Assembly (NCBI GenBank): GCA_963556065.3
Contig: CAUVYH020000016.1
Span: forward strand, 1-64,000
DNA length: 64,000 nt
Reading direction: 5' to 3'
Source: JBAXTE01 sp963556065
GTDB taxonomy: Bacteria > Bacteroidota > Bacteroidia > Bacteroidales > WCHB1-69
In this document: in pieces, positions 28,620 to 38,673 of the stretch
How positions within the stretch are numbered: position 1 is the stretch's first letter
Layout: each line of letters starts with the position of its first letter
Notes under the pieces: model-generated
Database searches by the model: none
Told to the model about the DNA's origin: nothing
Seen by the model: the letters and a program-made list of their open reading frames with translations, nothing else
Position numbers and translations under genes: made by a program

Positions 28620-30059
28620 CTACTGTATCACAATTTTTTCATTATTATTTTTTTCTCCGTCATTGATTTTCACAAGATAAACACCTTTAGGATGACCGGA
28701 AAGATCGATATCATTTATGGCTTGTTGACTAAATTCAGAGATATAAATCTTCTCACCAATCATATTATAAACTTCTATTTGGCTTTTTACATTCATCTTT
28801 GGATTATTTGCTTTTATCGAGAACTTCCCATTGCTTGGATTAGGGGATAGTTTAAAATTAGAATTCAAACTATTATCAGCTATTTCTGAAACATAGACAC
28901 TACTTTCTATCAATGTTGTGTGTATAGGATTTCTTCCTGTTTCAGCACCATTAAAATCAAATTTCTTAGTAATAGTCGAAGTGCCCGTATTGTACTGGAA
29001 TATCACGCCCCCTCCATAGGTCCCTCCATCGGTTGTCAATCCATACAGCATTCCGTTTGAAGCTTGCATCAATGTTCCTTGCGGATATCCTCCGTTTGCG
29101 GTTCCATCAAAATCAAACTTTTTGGTGTATACAGAAGTAGTGGGATTAAATTGGAATAATACCCCTTTATTGTTTGCGCCTCCAGAGGATGTTAATCCAT
29201 AAAGCATTCCATCTGAAGCCTGCATTAATGATCCATTTGGGGTCGCACCGGTTGCTGTGCTAAAATCATATTTTTTTGCAAATGTTAAAGTTATAGGATC
29301 AAACTGAAACAAAGTACCGTAAGAATTCGCACCACCCATCTTTGTCATTCCGTATAACTTTCCATCAGAAGCTTGTACTAGTCCACCAAATGGGGTTGAC
29401 CCACTTGTATTGAAATCAAAATCATACAAATCAGTTATAATAACAGATGTGCTTGTAGGATCATATTTAAAAATAATCCCATAACCGCCCAAACCTCCTG
29501 AAGAAGTCATTCCGTATAGCATGCCGTTTGTTGCTTGTATTAAATCACCCACCGGTTGACCTCCATCAACTGAACTGTTAAAACAAGCCCCTCCTTCAAA
29601 GGATGTTTCAGCGATATTATATTTAAAGGCAATCCCATCTCCATCACATCCATCTGAAGTCATTCCATATAATTTTCCGTCCGTTGCCTTAATTAATGAG
29701 CCATAAGGAGTGCCCCCATTTCCACCGCCATCAAAAGCATAAAGATCGCTATACGTTGAAGTATTTGGGTTAAACATAAAAAGTACTCCTTTACCGTATG
29801 TACCTCCCACTGAAACTAATCCGAAAAGATTACCATCTGAATTTCTTAATAATGAGCCCATAGGTTGGCCTCCAACCGGTGTTCCCCCAAAAAATTCATA
29901 TTTTTTAGTGTAAGTGGATGTGGTTAAATCATAATAAAAAATCACTCCATAATTGAATGTCCCACCTGATGAAGTCATTCCGTAAAGCACTTGGTGCGTT
30001 TGTGCCTGTAATGAGTTGATAAAGACAAATCCGCAAAAAATCAGTAATAGTTTTTTCAT
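28620..30059 (-). CDS. GloVer tandem-repeat protein with type IX secretion sorting domain
   Basis: A 479-residue secreted protein. After a signal peptide (LLLIFCGFVFINSLQA) come about seven repeats of roughly 50 residues with the core G(S/T)LxQASDGMLYGLTSSGG followed by xGVxFQFNPTT and a YxFDF segment, the Gloeo/Verruco (GloVer) repeat, probably a beta-propeller-like fold. The last 80 residues form a type A T9SS C-terminal domain: LSPNPSNGKFSIK, VYNMIGEKIY, DLSGHPKGVYLVKI. So it is exported through the type IX system and anchored or released at the surface. Ligand unknown. Confidence 0.88.
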   Translation of the reverse strand: MKKLLLIFCGFVFINSLQAQTHQVLYGMTSSGGTFNYGVIFYYDLTTSTYTKKYEFFGGTPVGGQPMGSLLRNSDGNLFGLVSVGGTYGKGVLFMFNPNTSTYSDLYAFDGGGNGGTPYGSLIKATDGKLYGMTSDGCDGDGIAFKYNIAETSFEGGACFNSSVDGGQPVGDLIQATNGMLYGMTSSGGLGGYGIIFKYDPTSTSVIITDLYDFDFNTSGSTPFGGLVQASDGKLYGMTKMGGANSYGTLFQFDPITLTFAKKYDFSTATGATPNGSLMQASDGMLYGLTSSGGANNKGVLFQFNPTTSVYTKKFDFDGTANGGYPQGTLMQASNGMLYGLTTDGGTYGGGVIFQYNTGTSTITKKFDFNGAETGRNPIHTTLIESSVYVSEIADNSLNSNFKLSPNPSNGKFSIKANNPKMNVKSQIEVYNMIGEKIYISEFSQQAINDIDLSGHPKGVYLVKINDGEKNNNEKIVIQ

Positions 30060-30375
30060 TTTGTTGATATAATTTTCTCCTACTCATTTGGCTTTTCGGT
30101 ATCGCCCCGTTTTTTAGAGTGGGTTCTGGTTTCCACTTACTCATTTATCTCGAGTAGTTAGCCTATTGGATTTCGAAAACTAACTTTTTTAATCTTGCCT
30201 CATAAATGGTTTTGTAATCAAAAGCTAAGCTGTGCTTAATTTTTCTACAAATTTAAAGTTTTAAATATTATCATTTTCACTTTGACAAAATAAATTTTAT
30301 GTCAAAAACATCCATAAAGAAGATTGTTACTCCCTTTGTATTTGCACTTTCCGATGGTGCCTTTGTTTACCGTTT
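30060..30375. other. Intergenic region between the GloVer and HEAT genes
   Basis: About 316 bases, AT-rich. The GloVer 5' leader is here (minus strand). No gene, RNA or clear promoter seen. Confidence 0.4.
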
Positions 30376-31207
30376 TTATAAACCGGTTTTCAGCATCTTT
30401 TTATCCCGTTGTTTTATTCTGCTTACAGCATCCAACGAGGCTTGCTTCACTTGTTTGTTTGTGTCGGCTGCAAGGATATTAATTTCATCTAAAAAAGCGG
30501 CTTCGGAATTTGCCGTTAGTCCTAAAGTTCGAGCTGTTTCCCAACGAATTGCGGGTTGTGGATGTTTTAAACAGGGTAAAATTAAGCAGGCGGCTTCTTT
30601 ACTCTCAACTGCACTAAAGGCTCTTATCGTTTTCCAAAGCAAAAACTCGTCCTGACTGTTCTGTTCAAAAATCTTTATTAGTGTATCTAAGATAAGTAAA
30701 TCTTTTGTTTTATGTAAGAGCCCACCCAGAGCATCCAGAATTTGAGAGCACAAATATTTGTCGCCCGTTGATGAAAGTTCAATTATTTTATGGATTGCAG
30801 GTCTGCCAATACCAATTATTGTTCTCACCGCAATATCCCTTGCCAACGGGTAGCTCTTTTTTTCGAAATATTTTTCGGGCAACACCGTTTCCTGATTGTT
30901 TCCGACTATTCCTATCAGCGAAGAAAGAGGTTCTACGCTCTCTTTTCCTATACTTTTTAATGCTTCACAAATTGCAATTTTCGGGTAAAGTGCTTTTTCC
31001 CGTGTTAATGCATTGCATAAATCTCCAACAGAGTTACCGACTTTTCTTTGCCCTAAATATTGTTGCACCGATTGTTCGTTCGGTTGGTAAATTTGAACGA
31101 AGTAATTCCCTCAGCTGTATTTCGGAATATGAGGAATAACAGTTCAATTCTCTATCCTGAATTTTACCACGTTTTTGTTTGGCAATATATAGCGTTTCTT
31201 TATTCAA
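30376..31207 (-). CDS. HEAT-repeat protein, one frameshift
   Basis: Helical repeat protein of about 276 residues with no catalytic motif; HEAT repeats usually bind proteins. Repeats visible: KIAICEALKSIGKESVEPLSSLI, RDIAVRTIIGIGRPAIHKII, AIRWETARTLGLTANSEA, VKQASLDAVSRIKQR. The longest frame starts at 31068, but another frame upstream (31207 to about 31046) encodes NKETLYIAKQKRGKIQDREL and RELLRSNLPTERTIGATIFRAKK, joining to VGNSVGDLCNAL when one base is dropped from the T4 run at 31042-31045. The only start is TTG at 31205-31207, since a stop lies just before. Follows the DUF4180 gene by 64 bases. Confidence 0.72.
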
Positions 31208-31271
31208 AATTCCTATTTATTCGGCAAGCAAATGCCTGTGCATTTGTAAACAACATGACTTAATCGGCTCA

Positions 31272-31634
31272 TCAATATTTCAAAAATTTGGTTATGGCTT
31301 CCGAGCAGGACTCAACAAAGTTGATTTGTCCTAATTTATTACTTTCAAAGATAAAATCCCGAATGCTTTTACCCTGATATTTACCAAAATCTCCGACAAC
31401 AGCCAGGCGAACTCGATAATTTGAATATTTCTGAAGTATTTCACCGGCAATTCCGGTTTTTAAATCGAAAAAATCGGGGGTGATGTTTTTTTCGTGAATT
31501 ATAATTTTATCAAAACCCTGAAAGTATAAATCGCCCAGCAAATCGAGCCCATCCTGAATATTTCGGATTACGGTGTTTTCGGAAATCACTTCGGCAATTT
31601 TCATATCTTTTATTTGATGTATTTCTATTCTCAT
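31272..31634 (-). CDS. DUF4180 family protein
   Basis: A 120-residue cytoplasmic protein matching DUF4180; function unknown. Seen: IHEKNITPDFFDLKTGIAGEILQKYSNYRVRLAVVGDF and FIFESNKLGQINFV, the conserved core. I start at the ATG at 31632-31634 (MRIEIHQIKD) rather than the upstream TTG, because the extra nine residues are only Lys-rich read-through. Followed by the HEAT gene in the same direction; together they may form a small operon. Confidence 0.82.
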   Translation of the reverse strand: MRIEIHQIKDMKIAEVISENTVIRNIQDGLDLLGDLYFQGFDKIIIHEKNITPDFFDLKTGIAGEILQKYSNYRVRLAVVGDFGKYQGKSIRDFIFESNKLGQINFVESCSEAITKFLKY

Positions 31635-32199
31635 TTTTTTATTTTTAAGTATCTTTTTCAAATCGGCTGTTTTTACTCCCCCAAAAAAGGTTCTTTAGCT
31701 CCATGCCTAAAAAGTATGTTTTTGGTTTGCAAATCGCCCCGTTTTTCAGGTTCGTTCAAAACTTCGCTTAATCCCATTTATCGCTAATTATAACATCCCG
31801 TTTATTAATATTTCTCAGAGGATCAATCTCTATCTACAAAAAACAAACGACTCCTGCTTGCTGTGGAAGAGTTAATTATTCCTTGTTTATTGGTTTTTAT
31901 TTTTCAAAGTTAGTTTTTTTTGACTTTTCATGTGGTACTATTTCAGCATTTTTTTCATTTTATCGATTTTACCAGCTTCAATATACTGATTATAAATAAA
32001 ATATTGATTCCTATTTAATTCCGTTTTTTTCACCCCTCTCCAAACCCATATCTCGATTTTGCATCTCCTATCCCCTAATTTTTCCGCAAATCATTTTAAT
32101 AAAATCTCAGTTATCTTAACCGTTTTTATTCTATTTTTCCAAAAAATAACTTTTAAGTTCAAATATTTTATATCTTCGTTGGTCTAAAACAAGGGGAAT
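31635..32199. other. Intergenic region between divergent genes
   Basis: About 565 AT-rich bases upstream of both the DUF4180 gene and the lipoprotein gene. A near-consensus -7 box TATCTTCG lies about 25 bases before 32200. No gene or RNA recognised. Confidence 0.4.
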
Positions 32200-33792
32200 A
32201 TGATCCGAAGCACTAAATGCCATCGAACTTTCGCTTTAACAATAATTGTGTTGTTGTTTCTAATCGGTTGGGGCTGTAAAAAAGAAAAAACCACTTGGGA
32301 TGCCGACTTTACCGTACCCATTGCCCAAACCACGCTTTCTATTAATCAGTTAATTGCAGACAGCTTGCTGACCACCGATGTAAATAATCACCTCAACATT
32401 GTCTATCAAAACCAGTTGCTCGACTACGACATCGACTCTGTGCTGGATATTCCGGATACGGTTACTTCTTATTCCATATCTTCGACAGGAAACGGGACTT
32501 TAAATCCGGGACAAGTTATTGCAATGAGCAACGATGTTAAATCTTTTGCATTTGACCCCGCACGCATTACTCAAGTTGATATTGAAAAAGGGGAGCTGGT
32601 TTTTACCTGTATTAATCCTTTAAATACGCCTTTAAAAGTCACTTATAATATTCCAAGTGCCAAACGTTATGGAGCTTCTTTTGCGCTCTCCGAAACGATA
32701 CCCGCAGCTTTAGGAAGTACACCCTACAGGTATTCCAGCAAAATAGACCTCAGCGATTATTCTATTGATATGCGAGGCCCTAACCTTGACAATTGCAACC
32801 GTTTTCAAACCTCGCTTACGATTGTTACAGACCCTAACGGGGGAAATGCAACTGTAAATGCAGGGCAACAGTTTGTTTTTTACACTAATTTCGAAGGACT
32901 CAAGCTCAGACACGTGAAAGGATATTTAGGAAATGACAGCCAAATTTCCGGGCCGGATACCAGTTACGTGGACTTTTTCAAAAAAATCACATCCGGCACC
33001 TTTTCTCTAAACAGCATTGAAGTATCGCTACAAATTACAAACGGCATCGGTGCGGACATCACCATGATTCCGCAATTGCTTATTGGAAATAACAGCCGCA
33101 CACACCATTCTGTGACACTTAGCGGCGATATTATCGGTAAATCATACAACATTACCCGTTCTACAGAAACGCACCAAGCTTTAAATCCTGTAATTCCTAC
33201 GGTTACTACCATTAATTTTTCGGGAACCAATATTCTTTCGCTCATCGAAAACCTCCCCGATCAATTTATTTTTAAGTCTTCGTTGCTCATCAATCCCTTG
33301 GGAAACATCTCATGCGGCAACGATTACATCTATTCCCGAAACGGACTAACCGCTAATCTACATCTCAAAATTCCGCTCACGTTTAAAGCAAATACCCTGA
33401 CTCTTGCCGACACAATCGATTACAATTTTAACCAAAGTATCTCACAAATAAATAACGGTTCGCTTTCACTTCTGATATCGAACAGCTTTCCTGTAACTGC
33501 AAAAATCAAACTATACATTTTAAACGAAAATCATCAAATCACGGATGAACTAACCGTTAATAACCAGCAAATAAGTGCCGGGTACGAGAACTCAAATCAT
33601 GCGCCGGTGCCTGTCAACAGCTTGATTAGCATCACTATGCCATCGCCAACATTGCAGCGATTTCTAAATTCGAAGCAGTTGTTGCTGGTTGCAGAACTAA
33701 ACACTGCAGGATCTAATTTTGTCAATATCAGTTCCGGCTCTAAAATTCAGGTAAAAATGGTAGGAAATTTCAACACGAACATTGAACTCTAA
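32200..33792 (+). CDS. Large Bacteroidetes lipoprotein, unknown function
   Basis: A 530-residue protein with a lipoprotein signal (IIVLLFLIGWGC) followed by KKEKTTWDADFTVPIAQTTLSI. The rest is rich in beta-type segments with frequent TLxL and ISxS patterns and no catalytic motif. I do not recognise a defined function. It is translationally coupled to the next gene (TAATG), which encodes a DUF5723 outer membrane protein; such pairs are usual in Bacteroidetes and suggest a surface complex. No frameshift. Confidence 0.75.
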   Translation: MIRSTKCHRTFALTIIVLLFLIGWGCKKEKTTWDADFTVPIAQTTLSINQLIADSLLTTDVNNHLNIVYQNQLLDYDIDSVLDIPDTVTSYSISSTGNGTLNPGQVIAMSNDVKSFAFDPARITQVDIEKGELVFTCINPLNTPLKVTYNIPSAKRYGASFALSETIPAALGSTPYRYSSKIDLSDYSIDMRGPNLDNCNRFQTSLTIVTDPNGGNATVNAGQQFVFYTNFEGLKLRHVKGYLGNDSQISGPDTSYVDFFKKITSGTFSLNSIEVSLQITNGIGADITMIPQLLIGNNSRTHHSVTLSGDIIGKSYNITRSTETHQALNPVIPTVTTINFSGTNILSLIENLPDQFIFKSSLLINPLGNISCGNDYIYSRNGLTANLHLKIPLTFKANTLTLADTIDYNFNQSISQINNGSLSLLISNSFPVTAKIKLYILNENHQITDELTVNNQQISAGYENSNHAPVPVNSLISITMPSPTLQRFLNSKQLLLVAELNTAGSNFVNISSGSKIQVKMVGNFNTNIEL

Positions 33793-35027
33793 TGAAAAAA
33801 GCACTCTTTATCCTCTTTTTATCACCACTATTTGGAATTGCCCAACATTTTAACGACATTGCTACGATACTTGCAGATTCATCTTCAAAAAGCCACATTG
33901 TAATGATAAGCGCCGGCGGATATATCTCATCCAACTCACTAAAAACGGATCTTTATAATAAGTTTTTATGGGGTGGAAATATTTCGGGATCCCTAAAAGA
34001 AAAATCCACGAACAGACTTAACATTTCAAATATCGGAGGCGCAAACGCCGAAGGAAGTATTTCGTTTGTTAACGATCTTTCGGACCGTTTCGGCAAAGGA
34101 TATTCAATGTTTTTTACCTATAACCAACACTTTTTTAATGATATAAAAGCGAACAAAGCCATTCCTGACATGATTTTAAATGGCAACAACCAATATCTTG
34201 GCAAGATCGTTTCGCTCAACAACACCTCACTCAACCTTCTTAATTACGCCACTGTATCTATGGGCATTTTAAAAACCATAGACCGAAAATCGGGAATTCA
34301 TAACATTGGACTTTCACTAGGCTATGCCATGGGTTTTTCAAATACCACGTTGGAAATGAATTCGGGACAAATCCAATTTACCGATGAAGGCTCGGCAATC
34401 GACCTAAATGCAATATATCAGCTTTCTATTTCCGACACTTCGGGAAGCCGGATTATTAACGGCTCAGGTTGGGTAAGTTCATTCTTTTACCAATATGTGA
34501 AGCCAAACATATTTACCATTAGTTGTTCTATCGAAGATTTTGGTCAAATAAAATGGTTGAACACTTCTCTTTCCGAACAAAAAAATGTTCGGCTCCATTT
34601 CGAGGGATTTCAAATCAGCGACATCATCCATGTTGATAACGATGCCATCACTCACACCAAGGACAGTTTGATCAACTCAATTTACTATCCGTCCAAAGCG
34701 CAGTCGTATTACACCCAAACGCCTTGTAGAATTGGAATCGATGGGAGCATCCACCTTTCGAAACATCTCGTTTTATCGGCCTCGGTCTGGAATTATGTAA
34801 ATACGGATCAACAGATCGGAGTGCTGCTGAAGCCGATAATCACCAACTTGATTCCCACGTTGGACATTGCCCCGTACGTAATGCGCAATGGGTACAGCCC
34901 CTTCGATATCGGGCTGGAAGTAACAGTGAAAACAATTAAAAACACCCGGATTAAAGCGAACATCTTCTCGTTTCCTGTTAACAGCCACACTATTGGGGGC
35001 GAAGTGCTGGTTGGATATAAATTTTAA
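33792..35027 (+). CDS. DUF5723 family outer membrane protein
   Basis: A 411-residue protein with signal peptide (ALFILFLSPLFGIAQ) and the DUF5723 pattern: an N-terminal segment lacking strands, then alternating beta-strand segments (LSLGYAMGFSNTTLEM, GSGWVSSFFYQYVKPN, HLVLSASVWNYVN) and a C-terminal HTIGGEVLVGYKF ending in an aromatic, as outer membrane barrels do. Function unknown; partner of the upstream lipoprotein by gene overlap (ATG at 33792 inside TAATG). The IS1-family element begins about 35 bases downstream. Confidence 0.8.
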   Translation: MKKALFILFLSPLFGIAQHFNDIATILADSSSKSHIVMISAGGYISSNSLKTDLYNKFLWGGNISGSLKEKSTNRLNISNIGGANAEGSISFVNDLSDRFGKGYSMFFTYNQHFFNDIKANKAIPDMILNGNNQYLGKIVSLNNTSLNLLNYATVSMGILKTIDRKSGIHNIGLSLGYAMGFSNTTLEMNSGQIQFTDEGSAIDLNAIYQLSISDTSGSRIINGSGWVSSFFYQYVKPNIFTISCSIEDFGQIKWLNTSLSEQKNVRLHFEGFQISDIIHVDNDAITHTKDSLINSIYYPSKAQSYYTQTPCRIGIDGSIHLSKHLVLSASVWNYVNTDQQIGVLLKPIITNLIPTLDIAPYVMRNGYSPFDIGLEVTVKTIKNTRIKANIFSFPVNSHTIGGEVLVGYKF

Positions 35028-35060
35028 CACAAATTCAGCATCGGTAATGATATGAGTCTG

Positions 35061-35909
35061 AAGCAGCAACTTCTGCGACATCACAAATATTCCACATCAC
35101 AAACCATTTACCTTCCATGATATTTCATCGTCAACTTTTTTTCAGTATTTTTTTCATCTGGCTTTTTCGCACCAAAGCAATAGTTTCAACGTGTGAGATA
35201 ACATATCCAGGCTTTTTGTAAAACAGATTGTTTTGCGATTTAAACGTTTGAGCCATGTTCGCAATGTTAAATTATTCCGCTCTATTTTGTTGGTGCAATG
35301 TGGATGTACTTTATGTATAAAATCAGGTAAAAGACTCTTGTATATGTTAAGCCCATCGGTATATACTTTCTTCGGATGTAAATTGAGCACTGTAGTTGTT
35401 ACTTTTCGAAGAGCATTTTTTGTTCGTTTTCCAACTGCAAAATCTATTACGCGCTTTGTCTTTCTGTTTATGGCATAAGCAACCCATAATTCGTTTTTCT
35501 TCTCTTTGCAATAGGTTCGGATCTCATCTATTTCATACGATTGGTTTTGTTCGTTAAAAACCGGAACTTCTATCGAGGCCGAAAGACGCTCGATGATTCG
35601 TTGCACGCTTGAAGCCGAAATCCCCAGCAATCTGCTTATTGAACGAATACCGGAACCTTCATTTGTCAAATTTTTCACCCATTCATATTTTTCACGACAT
35701 ATTCGATTTTTACTATAGCTTTCCTGTTGAGTTTTTCTACAAACTTTGCATTGATATCGTTGGGCTGCGCTTCCGGATTTTCCCTTCTTGATACACTCAT
35801 TATGGCAGTATATACATTCCATTACATGTTGATTTTGATGTTTTACAAACCTACATGAATATTCTTAAACACAAAAATTTCAACTAGAAATTCTTACATA
35901 GTTGCTTCT
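35061..35909. mobile_element. IS1-family insertion element, ends tentative
   Basis: Encloses the transposase gene. Short imperfect ends: AGCAACTT at 35065-35072 on the left and AGCAACTA (minus strand) at 35907-35900 on the right. No target duplication could be confirmed, so the ends are provisional. Confidence 0.4.
35154..35822 (-). CDS. IS1-family transposase, single-frame Bacteroidetes type
   Basis: A 222-residue transposase. The N-terminal zinc finger CxxC-x15-CxxC (CIYCHNEC, then CKVCRKTQQ) and helix-turn-helix (IRSISRLLGISASSVQRII) correspond to InsA; the rest carries the DDE domain with DEIRTYC, WVAYAINRKTKRVIDFAVG, VYTDGLNIYKSL and KIERNNLTLRTWLKRLNRKTICFTKS as in InsB. Here both parts are in one frame with no programmed frameshift. 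Appears intact. It sits at the outer edge of the Tc toxin island, facing the same way as the toxin genes. Confidence 0.93.
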   Translation of the reverse strand: MECIYCHNECIKKGKSGSAAQRYQCKVCRKTQQESYSKNRICREKYEWVKNLTNEGSGIRSISRLLGISASSVQRIIERLSASIEVPVFNEQNQSYEIDEIRTYCKEKKNELWVAYAINRKTKRVIDFAVGKRTKNALRKVTTTVLNLHPKKVYTDGLNIYKSLLPDFIHKVHPHCTNKIERNNLTLRTWLKRLNRKTICFTKSLDMLSHTLKLLLWCEKAR

Positions 35910-35940
35910 AATCTTAAACTTTATTCTACAAAGGGAATTT

Positions 35941-35958
35941 AAGCACACTATGGAACAC
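35941..35958. repeat. Direct repeat copy 1, AAGCACACTATGGAACAC
   Basis: First of three related copies of AAGCACACTATG(TG)GtACAC. It lies between the IS1 element and the truncated tc fragment. The rest of 35910-36104 shows no gene. Confidence 0.5.
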
Positions 35959-36095
35959 CACGTAAACAAAAATCCATTTTAAAGCCGTCTAACAAACGAT
36001 TTATTCTTCTTGCATAGATTAACTCCTTAGTTTTTTCATCTTTTTAATTTTACAATATTCACATTTTCAATATATGATATGTTTAAAATACTAAA

Positions 36096-36113
36096 AAGCA
36101 CACTATGGTACAC
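36096..36113. repeat. Direct repeat copy 2, AAGCACACTATGGTACAC
   Basis: Falls exactly where the truncated tcB-tcC fragment loses similarity to Rhs core proteins. Confidence 0.6.
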
Positions 36114-38540
36114 TACCGTTTCGGTTTCTATCATGGCAAAGCGGTCGCGGTCGTCAATGATGTGGACAGTGCTTCGTTCAGTATCTATTTCGTCGTTTAT
36201 ATACTTGCGGTATATTTCGTAATCGCCAATGTAGTAGCGTTCCTCTCTATTGTTGTTTTTTACTACCACCTTACGGCTTCTATTACCTCCCATATCGTAG
36301 TTGTAATATGAGGTGAAGGTGCCGTTGCCAGCACTTTGCAAACGGTCGGCAAAATCCCAGACCATGCTGGTGAGGTGTGGCATGGTAAGCATGTTGCCAT
36401 GCACATCGTAGGTGTAATCGTTGAACGTTTGGTTGGGGTCGTGCTTTAGCAAACGGTTGGTAGTGGTGTCATACACATAATCCTTCCAGTTGTCGCTTTG
36501 CATGTTGCCCAGCTCGTCAAACTCGTAGGTGTGGTTGTATATTTGCATGGCATTGTCTGCCGGATTGGGCACGCCTATGTTGTTTGCAAAATCTTCATTG
36601 GTAGGCATTGTCAAACTGGTCAGCTCTCGTCCTGTAGCATTGATTAGTCGGTATAGCGGATCGTAAGTGTAGGTGCAATTTGGTGCGATTACCTGATTGC
36701 TGTAGTAATGAGTTTGCTGGGCGTTGTCGTTTTGTTGTACAATGTTACCTACCGCATCAAAGGTGTAGTTTAAATCCTGCATAATATCCACTCCATTGTT
36801 ACGGGTGGTTAGCAGTCGTTTTAAGCGGAAGGTTTTGGCATCGTAATAGCTTTTGGTTTTGGTGTTGTTGCCGTAGTAAACATCGCTTCGCTGCCCCTTT
36901 TCGTTGTAATCAATGTTGCTGATATAGGTTGTGGCATCGTGCAACACCTGTTCCAATAGTCCTCCCTTGTTGTAAACATAGCTTGCAACGGTTGTATCGG
37001 GTTGTGTTATGGTTATCGGACGGTTCAAGGCATCGTAGGTTGTTTGGGTTGTAAATTCTTCGCTTTGCAGGATAACATTTCCGCTCCAATCGAGCACATT
37101 CTGGTAATCTTCTGCAAATCGTTTCACCAAAGTTAGCAAATTATTTTTAAAATCAAACAAATTAAAGTAATTTTTTCCATCTTGCGAGCAAACCGAAACA
37201 ACCTGCCCGATATTGTTTTTTGTAGCATCGTTTCCATACACCTGCTTTTGCACCATTTTTTCGGTGTTGTTTTCGGTTACAAACATTTCCAGCGGACGCT
37301 GCAATATGTCGTAGGTGTTGCGGAAGCTATGCCCGCGCTCGTTCCATGCACGAATGGGCTTGCCTGCCACATCGCCCACCATCCAACGCTTGCCCGAATC
37401 GATATTTTGGGTGTAGAGCGGTTGCTTGTAGGCGTAAAAATGGCGGGTCATTTCCCGTCCCTTGGCATCGGTTACCAAGGTGGGTCGGCCGCCAATGTCG
37501 AGCGTGTTGTGCACCCGGTACTTACCAATGGTACCGTTGTCGTCCTCGACGATAAACACGCGCCCCATGCTGTCGAGGTATTGGGTTTGCGGGGTGTTGT
37601 TGTGCGGTATTGTAATCTGTGCCGCCCGCTTGTCTTCGGTGCTTGCCGTGCTGCCCGGGCTGCGGAGGGTGTACCATTGGCTGGCCAGCACGTTGTCGTT
37701 TTGGTCGTAGCTCTTTTGCTCCCACGGGGTGAACTCCACTTTGGTAAAGGTGCCGTCGGGGAAGTCGGTTTTAATGTTCCGGGTCAACGGGTCGTAATGC
37801 AATATGGGCGTTACGCCGTACTCGGTAAGTTCTGTTTCGGGTTCGTAGTCGGGTGTGGTGCTGAACCACGGCTCATACTGTTTCACGGCTTTGCCTTTGT
37901 TGTTCAGAATGGTGCGTCCGGTAGCTACCCAACGGTCGGTGGTCTCTATCTGCTCAGGAATCCCGCTTGCCGGCAATATCCATGCAAGTCCGTCTTCGGC
38001 CTGTACTTTGGTTTGCACCTCTTGTCCCAGTCCGCTGGTGTAGGTGTAGCTTTCCATCCACCGGGTGTCGGGGTCGGCATGCGTTTCCCGGGTTTTTACA
38101 TGCGAGTAAACCGGTTTTGCATTGTTTTTCCAGTTGTGCAAATCGTACTCGTAGATGATGGTTGGTGATGTCAGGGTGTCGCCTTCGCCGTTTTTGCCCA
38201 TTACCGCCATTGCTTTTACCATGCCCAGCGTGTCGAAATCGACGCATTGGCTGTTGCCGTTCGGGTCGGTCATTTTCCAAGCCTGCAATAATCGGTAGTT
38301 GTTTTCAACGGCTGTGGTCCGGTTGTCGGCATCGGTTACCGATTCTATCAGCAGTTTATGGCTGTCGTAGGTTAGTTGTGTGATTCCGCCAAAAGGGTCG
38401 GTTACGCTTACCGGTTGATAGAAGGCTGTGGCATCGAAGGTTTGTATTTCCGATATGGTCCACCAGTTGGTGCCCTCTTGCAGGTATTTGCCTTCGTTTT
38501 GAAGCAGGACGGGGGTTATCTTGGTTCCTTGGCTGATATT
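36105..38540 (-). pseudogene. Truncated second tcB-tcC (Rhs) fragment
   Basis: Paralog of the tcB-tcC gene at 39358-46603, cut at both ends. It opens at a stop near 38540 with ITPVLLQNEGKYL and TDPFGGITQLTYD (late TcB), passes through the TcC YD-repeat region (MTRHFYAYKQPLYTQNIDSG, AYDALNRP-type repeats, ATGRELTSL, YIGDYEIYRKYIND), and ends at 36105 after FAMIETE, just where the intact gene continues with the last Rhs core and the toxin end. No start codon, no DPxG-type core end, no toxin domain. The frame itself is open for 2.4 kb. A spurious tail runs to 36036. Probably a displaced remnant or recombination donor. Confidence 0.85.
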
Positions 38541-38588
38541 TTATATTTTTCTCACTTGTCCAATGTAGTTTTTCATCACTAAATTAAA

Positions 38589-38626
38589 AGTAATGAAAGC
38601 TAATCATTAAATTGGCTTTCATTACT
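38589..38626 (-). terminator. Hairpin after the candidate immunity gene
   Basis: Perfect 12-bp stem AGTAATGAAAGC / GCTTTCATTACT (38589-38600 with 38615-38626), followed on the minus strand by TTTTAATTTAG. Likely end of the tc operon transcript. Confidence 0.7.
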
Positions 38627-38647
38627 TTCAATGTTAAAACTTTAAAG

Positions 38648-38667
38648 AAGCACACTATGTGGTACAC
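38648..38667. repeat. Direct repeat copy 3, AAGCACACTATGTGGTACAC
   Basis: Seven bases beyond the stop of the candidate immunity gene. With copy 2 it brackets the truncated tc fragment. The surrounding 38541-38673 is otherwise non-coding apart from the hairpin. Confidence 0.6.
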
Positions 38668-38673
38668 ATCCAA

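Noticed and set aside
37182..38168. 328-codon frame on the plus strand
   Set aside because: It is the shadow of the truncated tcB-tcC copy; the opposite strand matches Rhs/TcB proteins throughout.
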